Notes under the pieces: generated by a model
Databases searched by the model: none
Told to the model about the DNA's origin: nothing
Seen by the model: the letters and a program-made list of their open reading frames with translations, nothing else
Source of the DNA: Galbula dea
Lineage: Eukaryota; Chordata; Aves; Piciformes; Galbulidae
Length of the DNA: 64,000 nucleotides
NCBI GenBank assembly: GCA_013399015.1
Contig: VWZX01001940.1
Span: 602,193-666,192 of the forward strand
Direction of reading: 5' to 3'
Translations under genes and position numbers: made by a program
Shown here: positions 1-12,775 of the stretch, piece by piece
Position numbering within the stretch: the first letter of the stretch is position 1
Layout of the letters: the number at the start of each line of letters is the position of its first letter

Positions 1-729
1 AGCACTGCCACTGATTTTTATATTCATTAACTTCTGACATAAATATGAAACTTCAGTAAATTCCAGTGAATCTTCTCATATTGCAATTAGAATAAAGTCT
101 AAAATTAATTAAAGTTAAGTTAAAGTTTTTCTTCTGTATAGATCCTTACAGTCTGATCTTAGGGATTTTTATTTTTCTGTGCTGTGAAACTCAGAGGTAT
201 ACACTGCAAAATTGCATTATACCAGCACTTCACACTATATTCAAGGTAAGGTGTAGCAACCATTTTAGATAGAAATAGTATATCCAACAATTTTATCATT
301 CTAACAGTACAAACTAAGAAATGTGCTTGTCTTCAGTACTACAACAGCACTACATTTAGGACTCGATAGACTTTTCACACACTAACTCCCAGTTTTGTTT
401 GTTTGTTTCTTTCTTTCTTGGCCAGAATTCTATAACATCTTTCCTTCTTATGCATACAGTATTTTTTAGTTTGATATCTACGTGTTTATCAGTAGACCTC
501 TGCACTTACAGCTAACACACCATTCTAAATCTTACTGCATTGTTTCTAAGGATGTTTCAGGTTTAATAAAGGGATTTACTTTTTCTTGGTTTTGTTTTTT
601 TTTTTCTAAATGCTACTGTAGAGTAATAGATTACATTCTGTAGCATGCCTTTAGTATGCTATTCTTTCCACAGCTCCCCACAGCTGCCCATGCAGTAGTT
701 TCACAGCATAGTATTCTTATCACAGTTAT
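1..729. other. AT-rich non-coding DNA
   Basis: No gene, RNA or recognised mobile element is visible. The stretch holds a GTTT/CTTT-type low-complexity run near 393-420 and a T-run near 593-606. The right end leads into the LTR-like element. Confidence 0.6.
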
Positions 730-795
730 GTGCCTTTGTAGTGTAGTGTTTTATTGGATTTATGGTAGTTGTTTTTATCTATTAAGTGTTACCTG

Positions 796-935
796 TTAAT
801 TGGTCAGTTTCCTTTGTGTATGGAAGTGTCACTTGCTAGTTCGTCAGTATACTTTCTGTATGAAGGTGTCACTTACTAATTGGTCGGTGCCCTCTCTGAA
901 TGAAGGTAATTGGTCATTATCCTTTCTTTGTGAGA
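796..935 (+). repeat. 40-bp tandem repeat, about 3.7 copies, in LTR U3
   Basis: Units start at 796, 836, 876 and 907. Each begins with a variant of TAATTGGTCAGT and runs through CTTTCTGTATGAAGG-like sequence to TGTCACTT. The first two periods are exactly 40 bp. The third unit lacks about 10 bp (the TGTCACTTAC part), so the fourth begins early. Unit-to-unit divergence is modest. In retroviral LTRs, repeats just upstream of the TATA box often act as enhancers; that role is inferred here. Confidence 0.85.
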
Positions 936-936
936 G

Positions 937-943
937 TATAAAT
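937..943 (+). promoter_or_regulatory. TATA box of the LTR-like element
   Basis: The sequence TATAAAT lies directly after the 40-bp array and 16 bases before the AATAAA motif. That tight spacing fits a compact LTR. It is a match by motif and position only; activity cannot be judged. Confidence 0.4.
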
Positions 944-958
944 TCCAGCTGCTGGAAC

Positions 959-964
959 AATAAA
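959..964 (+). terminator. AATAAA poly(A) signal of the LTR-like element
   Basis: A perfect AATAAA follows the TATA box and is followed by a G/T-containing stretch (GTTGATTTTG). This fits a retroviral R-region polyadenylation signal. It would support plus-strand orientation of the element. Confidence 0.45.
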
Positions 965-1026
965 GTTGATTTTGACTGCATCAACAGCCAGGCTCTGTAC
1001 CCTTCATACTCCACAATATTCCTGTT

Positions 1027-4000
1027 ATAAAACTAAAAATTTTACATTATGTTCTTGCATCGTTTGGAAAAGTGAGTAGAATTATAACCCATTTCTACAT
1101 TCAGGAGAGAAAAGGGTCTAACATTACCACTTATGGTGTCAGAAGTAGTGTTTCTGGGAAGGGTAAAGATGTGTTATGATAAAGATCTACTGGCTTCCTG
1201 TAATAAATAGTCCATAAAGTATCTATCTAGCCAAATTTTTCCAAATAGGCATTGGAAGCCCTTCACATCATACCACTTTTTCATTAACTGTCCTTATCTC
1301 AAATTTTAAGCACCTAAGAAAGTATCTCTTTATTTATGAATCACCTCAGGTGTTTTGTTTGTTTGTTTATTAAGAAATATCAGAAAAGTGATTTCTATTA
1401 ACAGGCATTGGTTTGACCTTACCAGTTAAGGTGTAGTATTTCAAGGATACACATATTTGGGGGGTTCAGCCCACTTGAATTCTGCCAAACAAGTATCTTC
1501 TCTTGCATCATAATCAAAAAGACATTCTCTGTTACCTGGGGAAAGATGTGGATATCTCCTGTCTTCCAGGGTAAGTTCTAGGGATGAGACCACAGCCACA
1601 TCTCTATTCATACAAGAGATTCAAATATTTCCAGAAGGCTGCCTTTATGTAAAGCTAATTTCAGAGCTACTGTGGATACCAAGATAACCTAGGTAGAGTA
1701 GAAACAACAAATAAAAACTGATGCTGCAACTAAGAAAATGTAATTTCAGGGCAATGTGATCTAATAATCATATTGATTAGAGTTAGGCAATTTAAAATCA
1801 CATGCAGACACAAAGGAAGAATACAAAGCAGGTGATGTGACAGAACTTCAAGATCTGAAAGACAATGATCAACACTGCATGGTGGACTTGTCAGAGACCC
1901 TGACAGGCAAAGGAAATAAGAGACAGAGATCTACATGAGTCTAATAAAGAGGTTTAAAGAGAGGGGAGGAGAAAAAAAAAGAACAATGATACAGACACAG
2001 CATCATGGAGGGGAAAAACAAATGAACAAACAAACACAAATATCTCAAGGTCTTAAGGAATAAGACAAGTATCTAGACTCCACCAAAGCAATTAATGAGA
2101 CCTGACAAATCTTGCTTAGCTGTAGCTTTGCTTATTAGTAGTAGATGCTAAGTAAATTTGATGCATCCTACAGCTTTTGATAATAAAATAGTACAAGAAG
2201 TGACATGGTGCATTTCTATTTTAGCATCACTCAGTAAGAGAGAACAGCAATTTGCTTTCATTGTGAGGATTCCATCTTCCATCTGCTTCAGCCTTATTCT
2301 AGAAGATGGACCAAAAGTGTGTCCTTAATTAGCAAGCCTAACTGGTGAATGGTACATGTTCTCTCAACCAGCAACCCAGGCTGGTGACTGGTGGCAATCA
2401 AAATAGGTTGTAACATTAGCTATGTCTTCCCCATTCCAGATTATAAGAAACTGCCATTCAGTGAGCCTTTAAGATGTAGACTATTTCATTTACATTCAGC
2501 ACTTGCAAAGAAAAAACATAGAGTGATTTTCTACTAATAAACATAAGGCAGGGTCACAATCACTAACAAGTATAGCCTGTACTTTCTGCTAGCTATTTTA
2601 AGTTTAACACCTTTCACTGCCTGCAAGGATAAATGCTATTTTTCATAAAGGGTGATTCTTGAATGACTTATTAATTTTCCTATTTACCCTTTTGTGGCAG
2701 AATTGCAATGATTTTATTTTAGACAGAAATAGAATGGTGCAAAATAATGTATTTTTAGATATCTTTATGTAAGTTCTGATGTCAACATTTGTCCACAGAT
2801 GTGGTGAGGACCTCGTGTAGTTTCTTTTGGACTGTCCATGGAAGCTGTATTAAACCCATATGAATCCACCTGCAGACTATGTTTATATCTCAGAATTAGA
2901 TTAGGTTGTGAGGAAAAATATATATATATATAATCACTTGTGCAGAAAAAAAAGTAAGTTTCTTGATGCAGAGAGAGTTTATTGTGTTTTGCAAAGATGT
3001 TTACTGCAAACAGCAGTAGCTGTGCATGAACTGTAAGGAAATGCATTTTATTTCAGTACATCACATTACAGATCCTAAAGCCAATCTTGTCATTATAATT
3101 TGTCATACAATTGTGTGTAGGTCCTGTCTCCTTAAAGATTCTATCTCTTTTACAGCCTTTGGCTGTCGTCTGGAAGACAGTTCTCGATCATAATGCAAAA
3201 GACTTTTCAAACCCAGAAGTTAATGGCCAGAGCGATAACTGTTATTTATGCATTCTAGTCTCCAAAACCTCTGAAGCATCACTGACATCTGCAAATTGGG
3301 AAAGGCATATGCCTAAGCATGTGCTAACAGCAGCTTACTGGCAGCAGCATGATGATGGATTTTGGACCTTTTTACCTTAAGGATCAGTCTTTTCTGGACT
3401 TCTCAAGTGGTTTTTTTTTTTTTGGCTGGCTTTACAATAGCTCACTTCAAAACTAATTTAGTGATCATGTACTTACTCCTAATACAAGAATCTAAGGTAC
3501 AGAACACCATGGCAACTTTGTTCACTGTCTCCACAGAAAGTTTAAAGGTTATATGAATGGATGGACTGACAGACACTCTCATCCTAGGCTGGTTTTAAAT
3601 AATTAGGGCAAGGCTAAAGTGAAACTAAACTGGATGTGAGAATATGGATTATTCTGACTGCTCCATTTTCTGGTGTCTACCTTTCAGCACTGTGTTCTAA
3701 GAGACAAAATATTCCAATATGATGTGAGAATGCATAATTTATCTATGCAATTCCTACTTCAGTATCTATTGTTTTGAAGAAATGTCTTGTTCAAATATTT
3801 TTTTTTAATCTTTCTCGAATTATCTGCTGCATTTAGGGTTAACCCTCCAAGTACTTTGCCATTCATATTCCACACAGCAAATCAATGACTGCTGCTCATT
3901 TATGATTCCTGCCAAATTGCTACACTCTGCTCAGACTGAGACTAGCTCAAGACCCTAATTTGGTGACAGCTGCTGGGAATGCTATTCTGTAAAAAGAATA

Positions 4001-4745
4001 GCTGAAAAATATTCTATCAGCTAACAGCACACATCTTATTTGAATATAGGTGGTGATAGCACATTACCTTGTAACTCATGTGTACCTCACAATATGCTGA
4101 GTTTGTACTTCCTGTAATCATTACAGATGCTTGTCTTTCTTTAAATTAAGTTTATACAAATTCTTGCAGGGTCAATGTTGAAGTTCAAATTTAAGAAGTT
4201 AAATGAAGGTGAAAATTTGCTTTTTAACAGTTTCACATCAGCTAAACTAGTAAATGCTCTTGTTCAGACTAAATAATGATAATTCAGGAAACAAGACTAT
4301 GAATACACTGGAGTCAGTGAGTTAGAAGTCCTCCTAACATAGGCAACACAACCATGTATACAATAACAGCCAGAAAATCATGCTTTTCATAAACCGATCA
4401 ATCTTCAGATTACAATTCATTATGTTTCTTACCTCCACTACGACTGCTGGAATCCTCTTTCTACACTTCACTGCCTTGCAGTACAAATCCCTTTGTTCCT
4501 ACAACATTTTTTCCCTTTTTTTTAAAGCTAAACAGCTCTTATCATGCTTTGTTGTTAAAAAAATGGAGTATCTACAAGAAATATTCACTAGCTCTCAGCC
4601 TCTGCTCTATAGTCAAAATAAATCTATTTTAGTCTCATACTATAAGACATGTATTTTCTATAGATTTTTCTATCTTTCTCTGCCCTTCTCCAAATCATTT
4701 TAGAAAACGTGATCAGACCTCCATATACAATGGTGTTTGTTCACA
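1027..4745. other. AT-rich non-coding DNA
   Basis: No supported gene. The stretch holds a GTTT run near 1353-1370, an A-run near 1970-1982 with a purine-rich flank, an (AT)n run at 2919-2932, and a T-run near 3412-3424. Short open frames (for example 3111-3380 and 4380-4703) have no recognisable domain, no start or splice context and unremarkable composition, and are taken as chance. Confidence 0.6.
2919..2932. repeat. (AT)n microsatellite
   Basis: About seven AT dinucleotide units, flanked by an A-rich stretch on the left. Confidence 0.8.
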
Positions 4746-5086
4746 CACAGAATCACAGAATCATAGAATATTAGGAGTTGGAAGGGACCTCAAAAGATCA
4801 TCTAGTCCAATGCCCCTGCCAAAGCAGGTTCACCCAGGTCAGGTTGCACAGGATCATGTCCAGGCAGGTTTTGAATATTTCCAGAGAAGTAGAGTCCAGA
4901 ACTATTCTGGGCAGCTTGTTCCAGTACTCTGTCACCCTCAAAAGAAAGAGTTTTTCCTTACATCTAGGTGGACTAGGACCTGTGTTCTAGTTTGTGCCCA
5001 TTGCCCTTTGTCATGTAACTGGGCACCACTGAAAAGAGTCTGGCCCCATCCTTCTGACAGCCACTCTTTAGATATTGATAAGCACT
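4746..5086 (-). mobile_element. CR1 LINE, 3' end, minus strand
   Basis: Read on the minus strand this is the end of the CR1 ORF2 region and 3' UTR, finishing in the ATTCTATGATTCTGTG-type tail, seen on the plus strand as ACAGAATCACAGAATCATAG at 4746-4770. Internal CR1 landmarks are GAAGGGACCTC (4782-4792) and the block around 4935-5040 that matches the CR1 region specifying transition to the 3' UTR. The copy is 5'-truncated, as most CR1 insertions are, and carries no usable open frame. Frames open on the plus strand here are antisense to CR1. Confidence 0.93.
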
Positions 5087-8000
5087 GCACCCGGCAAAGC
5101 TGGGAGGCACGCAACTGAAAGCAATGGGGTTACAGTGTTTCCCACCAAACAAAAAAACCTTAAACTGCAGCTCTTTCTCACATCCCCTTCACTAATGCAT
5201 GCAGTAGAAAGCAGCTTGAAAAGATCCTGAAACATAGAAGGCTTTACTTTGCATAGGAATAATACGATGTGGACAAAGCAAGCATGAGTGATAGGTAGGA
5301 CACAAAAGAAGAATGAGGATCAGATAGCCTAGAGGAGACTAGGTAAGTGCAGGCAGAACAGAGGTGGTAGCTTGCTCAGGAACAGAAAGACCTGATGTTG
5401 TGAATTCGACTCTGAAACATTCTACTTCTTTACAAACAGCCTCCCCATCTATCAGGAATATTTTTACTGAAATAAGGAGATTTTAAAAACATGGCTATGC
5501 AGTCAAAAGAGGGAAAATATGCCAAAACATTGTAACAAAAAGTAGAATGTTATCAAAAAATAGCTAATAATAAAAACAGACAGGTAGGGACAAAATAAGC
5601 TGCAAGTGGGAACTAAACTGGCATTTCTTATCTTCTGAGTGCTCAACTTTGCAACCTTAATGTTTTAGGTGTTGAAGGTGTAGTTTCTGTGTTTTGTTTT
5701 AATACTACAGCCACAGAAAACACATCACATAGAAAACTTATCAGCAGGGTCAAAAATTAGGTTATCACTTAATTTTGTATTTTCATAGAGACTATCTTCT
5801 TGTTCTTAATGTGTTAAGTTTATGTTTGAATGATGCAAAATACCTCAGACAGATCCACCAATAACCTCCAATTCTTATTTGCAATTTTGCAGGAAGGAAT
5901 AGCTGTAAACAGTTCTTTTCTGGCTACGTGAAAACAGCATTTACACAGAGATTAATAAGCTTGAAACATTCCATGGGACACATCTGTGTAATTGATTTCT
6001 CCTGTCTGCAATCATTCTATCCAAGATATTTTTTCTAGGCACTTGAAAAATCACAAAAAAAATCCACTTTGTAAATCATCTTGCTGAACCATTCATCAGT
6101 CCTCTATTAATTTTCTAATGATATATTCTTTGCTCATTGCCTGAAAGTGCAGCCCTCTCTGTGAAGCTATGGGCAACAAATAACCTCTACAAAGCAAAGG
6201 TTGATATGAATGTCTGGCTAGGTGCTGTGTGCACCTCCATGCTGGTAACTGTCACCAGCTGACTCAGAAACTGTCAAAAGCTTCTAATCTGCCTTACTGT
6301 CACCTCATTTGCTGTTGCATTTTTGCTTGATGGTGAAATCTTGACAAAGCATTGCTGTGGCTTTGTTTCATTTTCATTTATACACTGATCTAGCTCTACC
6401 ACAGCTTTGTCAGCTACTAAAATATGGTTCATTCCCCCATATCCCCAGTGATTTTACAGTCTTCATAATGTTCAAATCTTATCAGCCACTGAATTTCATC
6501 TTTTCAGATAAGTGAATCTTTCCATTCCTTCCTGTTCTTTACCAGTAAACATTCCTTTTTATCATATTTTCAAGCCATCATCTTTAGAGCATTTATATTC
6601 GATGAATTTGTCGATGAATTTGTCATCTTTCCTTCTACAGTGTTCCTGTGCACCCTAAAGAGACTATGAAATAAGAGATTTTTTTGCAAGATCATTATTC
6701 TATGAAAATTCTTTCATAACATTTATTCAATGAAATTACTATTGCTTTCTCTTACCCCATCCCCATCAAGAGTAAAATACAAAGTGGTGCTGTAAAGTGA
6801 AAAATGAAAGTTGGTGTGTAAGGATCATGTATTTTAAAAATAAATTGTCAATATACCAATAAAATCAATAAATGTTTTTTAGTTTTCCTGTTTATGGAAA
6901 AGATTAATATTTTATTGTAAATATGAAGGAGTTGCAAATTTTGCTTGTCACTGCAAAGGCACAGTGTATGGCATATTAACCTTTCAGCCCACAAGCATTT
7001 CTCTATGTATTGACACTAACTGACATCACGAAACACCATACTGGTGTCAAGAAAAAAAATACACTGCTGAATGCATGATGAGGTCAGTCAAAGGGAAATT
7101 AAGTTATAACCATTTTCTTTGTAGCATGTCTTTTAATTAAAATTAATTTTTAAAACTTTATAACTGAAGTATCCATGACAGAAATAACAGTCTAACCAGA
7201 AAAGATTCACTGAAGATGGTTTTTAGCATATTGTACAATGTTTGCACAGCTGCTTAATCCTGTCATTGACATCAGGTCTTCTTGCTGAGTTTTTGAGAAA
7301 ATCCAGCTCAGGTAAAGCAGATATTTCTTCAACACACAAAACTGAAGGAAGTGTATTCAAGAGGGATATTTGAAGTAACATTCAGGAGTTAAATCTTGTT
7401 AACAAATAAAGAAAAGTGCATTTAAATCGCATAAACTCCACTCAGTTTCTCTTAATGTTTATACAGTGTTTACTAAAAGAATAGTGTTTCTGTTAGCAAT
7501 GAATGCAACTGTGAAACATTTCTTCTTGTAAGGGAAAATATAAAAGGTAATGCTTTTTCCTAATAAGATTTGTACTTAGCTGTGGCATAGCACTGCTGAT
7601 GTCAAAGGTTTAAAGCTAAGTAATGATAGGATTTTATTAATGTTTAGTGACAGTGTGCCTAGTAGAAAGGATGGACTTGATGGATAGTCGTGCTTTTTTA
7701 CACCACTTTTTCTGTGACTCCACTATCTCTGTGGAGCACAGAATAAGGCTGTCTATTAGGCACATGTAATAAGCTCGAGTTTACCGACACCAAAAGGGAC
7801 GCTACAGTAATTTTATCCTGTACACTCAGTCTTCATTACTCACATCACAGGGTTTTTAGGCATAGAAGTAATTGGGTTTGTTGTGTTTTTTTAAAGTCAG
7901 ATTAGTTCCCTATATCCCAATTCACCTAGCAGATGAATAAAGACTTGTGCTGACACAGCACAAAGGAGGGGAGGTACTGCAGGGAGGGAAGAAGGAAGAA

Positions 8001-9532
8001 AAAAAATAAGTCAACAGGCACTGAGACATAATGCTTTGTACCATGAAACTACAGCTTAAATCAGAAGCAGCTTAATTTCTCTAGAGTGGGGAATGAGCAG
8101 CAGCTGTAATTACCACCAGTAAGTGCAAATGCTCACTCATTCCCTTGCCTTGAAGAGGCTGAGCTTCTGCTGGCCATTTAAGACAATTCACAGTTCCCTT
8201 GCTAGAGTAAACATTTATATCTAATAATGCCTCTTGCTTCTTCTTTCTTTTTAAGAGGAGTGTCTTTTTTAACTTACATGATCTCAGTGATCTGTTTTAC
8301 AACAGGGCCCTGTGAAGGCAGAGACAAAACTGAATGTGCTGCAAACTGCTGAGCAGGCACAGAAAAGCCTCTTGTTAAGCTATAGCTGACAAAGTTACAT
8401 AGCTACTGGCAGTAATTGAAGATGATGAAGTCTGGACCAAGCATCCCCCTCACTACCCTACTGAGAAGGGCTTCATGACAACCTTATGAAACTTTTCAGA
8501 ATTTTTTCTTTCACTTGTAGTCAGAAAATCTTTCACATTTTGATTTAAATACTTCTATTTTCAGAATTCAGCAGATATAATGTCCTCACCTATTGGACAG
8601 TACTTGGCTTCTACGACTTACAAGAGGATTTTTAATGACAGATCTGGCTCTGCTCCGATGAGAAAGGGCAAAATCTAGGCAACTATGAATGTATTCTAAG
8701 TGCACACATCCTATTAAGTAGGTTTTGTCATAGGCCTCCTGTAACCTAGTCCAATGCACTCTTCATGAGCAAGTTTGGCTCTTGTTCTCATCTCTTTCTA
8801 GTTGGTTTCATTTTTCTGTCCAAGTGTCAACAACATCAATTAAAATATAGGTAATATATGACCCTAAAATATGCAAGACTGCATGTATTTTACTTACTGT
8901 CACTTCTGAAGTCTGTACCAAAGATCTACCTGCTATTGACCAAGTGGAAATTTCCACTCATGTTATAATTTGCTAAAGCACATGATAGTTCTTAGGTCTC
9001 AGCAAATAGTTTCCATGCTCTAAGACTAAAATGAGGCAGATTTGCTCCATTTGAATTTGAAAGGCTAATTCATTAGCACATTACGCCTACATCAAAACAT
9101 TCATCCTCAGAGGTGCTAAAAAGTCATCTGTCAGTTTTCTGTAATTTTTAGTTCCATATCATCATTACCCGTATTAGAGGAGAATTTTCTTTCATGCCAA
9201 AAAAGATAGCTGTGTTTTCCTTTATTTGCATGAACCCAGTATATCTTTCTCTCCATGTCTGAACTATGTCTTTTCTTAATTCTTAAGTGGTCAGACTGGA
9301 CTGTTTCTTCAGTCGGTAATTCCACTGATGCCAATGTAGTCACATTACTTTAGTACTGTTGTGCAATTCTCTTTTGCTAGACTGGTCAGCAGAGCAAGGG
9401 CATAAGGACAAATTCATTCAGAAGAGGAAATACAGACATGGCTGCAGGAGGGCACAAAGGCATCTCCCCACCCACTGTTGATACTTCAGCCTCCTGAGAT
9501 AAATCTGTTTTCTCTCTGGCAAACAGTTATAT
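5087..9532. other. AT-rich non-coding DNA
   Basis: No gene or recognised transposon. The stretch holds a perfect 12-bp tandem duplication at 6599-6622, a palindrome-like TTAATTAAAATTAA block near 7133-7150 and a purine-rich tract near 7978-8008. The 70-codon minus frame at 9131-9343 has no recognisable features. Confidence 0.6.
6599..6622. repeat. 12-bp perfect tandem duplication
   Basis: The unit TCGATGAATTTG occurs twice head to tail with no mismatch. This looks like a recent slippage or duplication event in otherwise unique sequence. Confidence 0.85.
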
Positions 9533-9720
9533 CACAGAATCACAGAATGTTAGGAGTTGGAAGGGACCTCGAAAGATCATCTAGTCCAACCCCCCTGCCA
9601 CAGCAGGATTCCCTATGCCAGGTCACACAGAAGCACATTGAGATGGGTTTTGAATACCTCCAGAGAAGGAGACTCCACAACCTCTCTGGGCAGCCTATGC
9701 CAGTGCTCTGGCACCTGAAC
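9533..9720 (-). mobile_element. CR1 LINE, 3' end, minus strand
   Basis: The minus strand carries the last part of CR1: the 3' UTR with GTTGGACTAGATGATCTTTC, the GGTCCCTTCCAACTCC block, and a tail of two ATTCTGTG units at the left edge (9535-9550). It is close in sequence to the copies at 61725-62108 and 52188-52330, so these are probably one subfamily. The copy is 5'-truncated at about 9720 and non-coding. Confidence 0.94.
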
Positions 9721-12639
9721 TAAACCTAGGGCAAGTTCTAGGACAACCTTGTGCAGCTGTTATGCAGGAGGCAGGTAACCAGCAGGAAGGACCAGGAACA
9801 CTTCCAGCATCCTTAAGATGGCAACTACAGGAAGGAAAGAAAGAGAAAGGAATGGAGGATAATAAAGCTGCAATTATATTCAAAGTTATGCTGCTGTTTG
9901 AAACAGGTAAAAAGAGGTTCTATTTAATACAATAATAGAGGGACAGCCACAGACGTTTGAGAAGAGGAAGTATGTCTCTGCATCAGCAGAAAGGAAAATC
10001 ACTCTGCTATCTTGATTTTGTAAGAACAGAAGGTGTTAGAAATTGGGGGCCTACTTGTGCTAATAGATTCAGAACTCCAATGTAACACATTAAGTTTAAT
10101 AAACAAAACCAAAAATGCCTTGTCATGCATTCACCATAATTATATTTAGCAGAGGAAAGTATTTGCTGAGCCTTCCTCTCCCCTTCACTTGCCCTTATAT
10201 TCACAGATGACAAAAATCTTTTCTTTCCAATTCTTTCTTAAGTGAGAAAATGTAATTGCTATTGCATATGTTACCACCAGTATTGCTTTTCTTCAGTTAT
10301 TGAGAGACATTCAGCTGAACCCTTACCAATTGAATTTCAGAGTGTTTACATAAAACCTGATTCAGATACAATTCATTTCTGAGTTGTAAAGACAATGGTT
10401 TTCATTCTGCAAAATGTAGCACATTTCCATATTTATAATTGTAAGCATAGAATTGCCTAAAGGCAGCACTTCTTTAATTAATTTTTACTGCAGTGTGAAA
10501 AGAATACTAAATCATTAATCATTTGCCTTTCATTATATACTGAAAGAAAATTTTCCTGTCCTATTCTGTACACACACACATAAAAAATCTTGTTGAACTT
10601 GACTTTTTAACAACCTGGTTACAAATTGTACCCCTTTCAACCTCTGGATTTAAGCTGATCTACACATCAGACAGTAGTTTTCCAGTAAGGCTGGGGTAGT
10701 TGCTAGTGGTTAGCCAGCAACTTCTCCCAGAGCCTGTACCAGTTTCAACAAGCACAGATGCTGGACTGAATTTAACATCTAATGTGTATTTTATAGCTAA
10801 CTGGTTTTAGCTTTCATTCACCTTCCATAATTGGATGACAGTTGTTTCCTCAGCCCAACTATCCCTCTGTCTTCTATTATTTTCCATTACAAGAGTTGAA
10901 TCAATAGCTTCCTGTCAGAGAAGGCAGTTGTATTTCTACCATATATGCTTTTTCCCTAGATATGTCATATGTCCCTAAATGTCAGCAAGTAGCTTGCAGT
11001 AGGGCAGTTTAAAGGAGTGTACCTGCTCATTCCATCTGCTGCCTAAACAAACTCTGGCAAATCAATTTATTGTACATTCCAAAGACTATGAATATTAACT
11101 AATCTTTCCAACAATCCTCTATCAGTGGCAGCCATTACTAGCCCCATCCAAAAGATGAAATAATGAAGAAAAAGAGATAATAAATTATGCCTCTGAATTA
11201 CTTCTATGGCTCAAGATTCTAAAGACTTTCTTAGGGAGCTGGTGAACTCTTCAGGGTTAGGCAAGTAATTAGTTGGTGATCAAATTAAACTCTGGCCCGT
11301 ATAAGGTACTTAGAGTCATATGCAGACAGAAATAGATTTTAAAGTCCCCAAAACTATAGCATGCTCCCCTCTGTGATCCTTAAAAACCACCAGCCTCTGT
11401 AAAAATGTGAGGGACTAACCTTACATATCTTTTCTTTTTTTAGTCTTTAAAGTTACCAATCCATCAAGTATGTCTGAATACCCTAAAATTCTGCTGTTCT
11501 TAATAGGCATGAAAAGTTAACTATCATACACATAAGTATGACTAGAATTAGAAAGGAGACATGTCTTTGCCCAGGTTACACAACTGAGGTTCATTTAAGG
11601 AAACAAGTTTATGTCAAGCCTTTATGCTGTATTTTATACTCAGGTTGAGTAATTTTTACTTGGTGAAGACTTACAGGCAGTCCAGCTGAGGAGGTTAGCC
11701 CACACAGTGAGCCACTTGATCCACAACTCCTATGAGACAATACAGAGAGATTCAAGTTTCACATCAAAGCCAGCTCAATACGTTGTTCTGACGATTTTTG
11801 ACAAGTGAAAATAAATCTTCTTAATGTTGAAATATAAATAGTCTTCATTTGTATGTTGCAACTACGTGCATAGCTATATTTTAATATTTCCTAATCACAT
11901 TTTTTGTGAAATCAGCATTTTCTTTACATTTTAACCAAATTCAGGATATAAATTAGTGTCAACAGATTTTAACATCACACTGGATAAAAATTGCTCTTTT
12001 CAAGTAGCATTAGCATTTTTACTTCAAAATTATCTTCTGAACCAAAAAAAGAGGTTCTGAAAACAATGTTTGACTGTGCTCAGAAGATTGAAGGTTAACA
12101 TGTTAGGGACAAATATAAGAGGAATAGTTTCAGTGATGGCACACAAATCCACTTTCTGCTAACTTAGAGACTGGTGTACATATTAACTTTTCTTTCCATT
12201 CACTGTTAATATTTGCTGAGTTTCATATTACCAAATTCAGGCAGATAGTTTCTGAAAGTTATTGTTAAGATGAAATGCTACTGTTCTTACTTTCTTAAAA
12301 AGCCTGTATTATGGATATGATATAAAGAGATGAACAAAAATAAGAATTCTCTACAAGGGCTAAGGGGTTTGTGTTTCTCATACAGTATAAGTCAATCTGT
12401 ACTAAATATATTTCATCACATTAACTTCTACCTGTATATAACTTTCTGTGAAGACTACTCTTTAAAAGTGATATGACTTCTGTGAAGGCAGCTCTTGAAA
12501 AGGGGATCCATATGATCTTGACATCTGAAACGGATAAGAAATATATTTAAAGCAAACTATTCTTTCCCCATACATAGTGGATTTATGATGGTTTGTCCTC
12601 AAACAAGCATGCTTCTGGTTTTGTTTGAAAGCTGAAAAA

Positions 12640-12652
12640 CATATATATATAT
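12640..12652. repeat. (AT)n microsatellite
   Basis: Six AT units directly after an A-run, about 60 bp before a second AT-rich microsatellite. Confidence 0.75.
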
Positions 12653-12699
12653 GGTTTTTAAGATTTTTTTTCTTTCTTCATGATGGCAGTAGTCTTTTA

Positions 12700-12775
12700 C
12701 ATATTCATAATATAAATATATATATACATACATTATGTATTGTATATACAGAATATACTTCTTATATATTCAGAC
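12700..12775. repeat. Imperfect AT/TAC microsatellite
   Basis: A run of ATATAT with ATAC and GTAT interruptions. The sequence can fold back on itself in several registers. It explains the low-complexity reading frame covering it (12625-12819). Confidence 0.75.

Larger units (their letters stand above)
730..1026 (+). mobile_element. LTR fragment of an endogenous retrovirus (probably solo)
   Basis: The segment has the order expected of the U3-R part of a retroviral LTR: a tandem 40-bp array (796-935), then a TATA box (937-943), then a poly(A) signal (959-964), then about 60 bp that could be R/U5. No gag, pol or env similarity is seen on either side, so a solo or broken LTR is likely. Both boundaries are uncertain: a TGT start near 727-740 and a CA end near 1013-1026 are plausible, but I could not find a convincing target-site duplication. 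The family is not recognised. A host promoter or an unrelated minisatellite are weaker alternatives. Confidence 0.5.

Noticed and set aside
4778..5118. Two overlapping plus frames of 70 and 102 codons
   Set aside because: Both are antisense readings of a minus-strand CR1 3' end.
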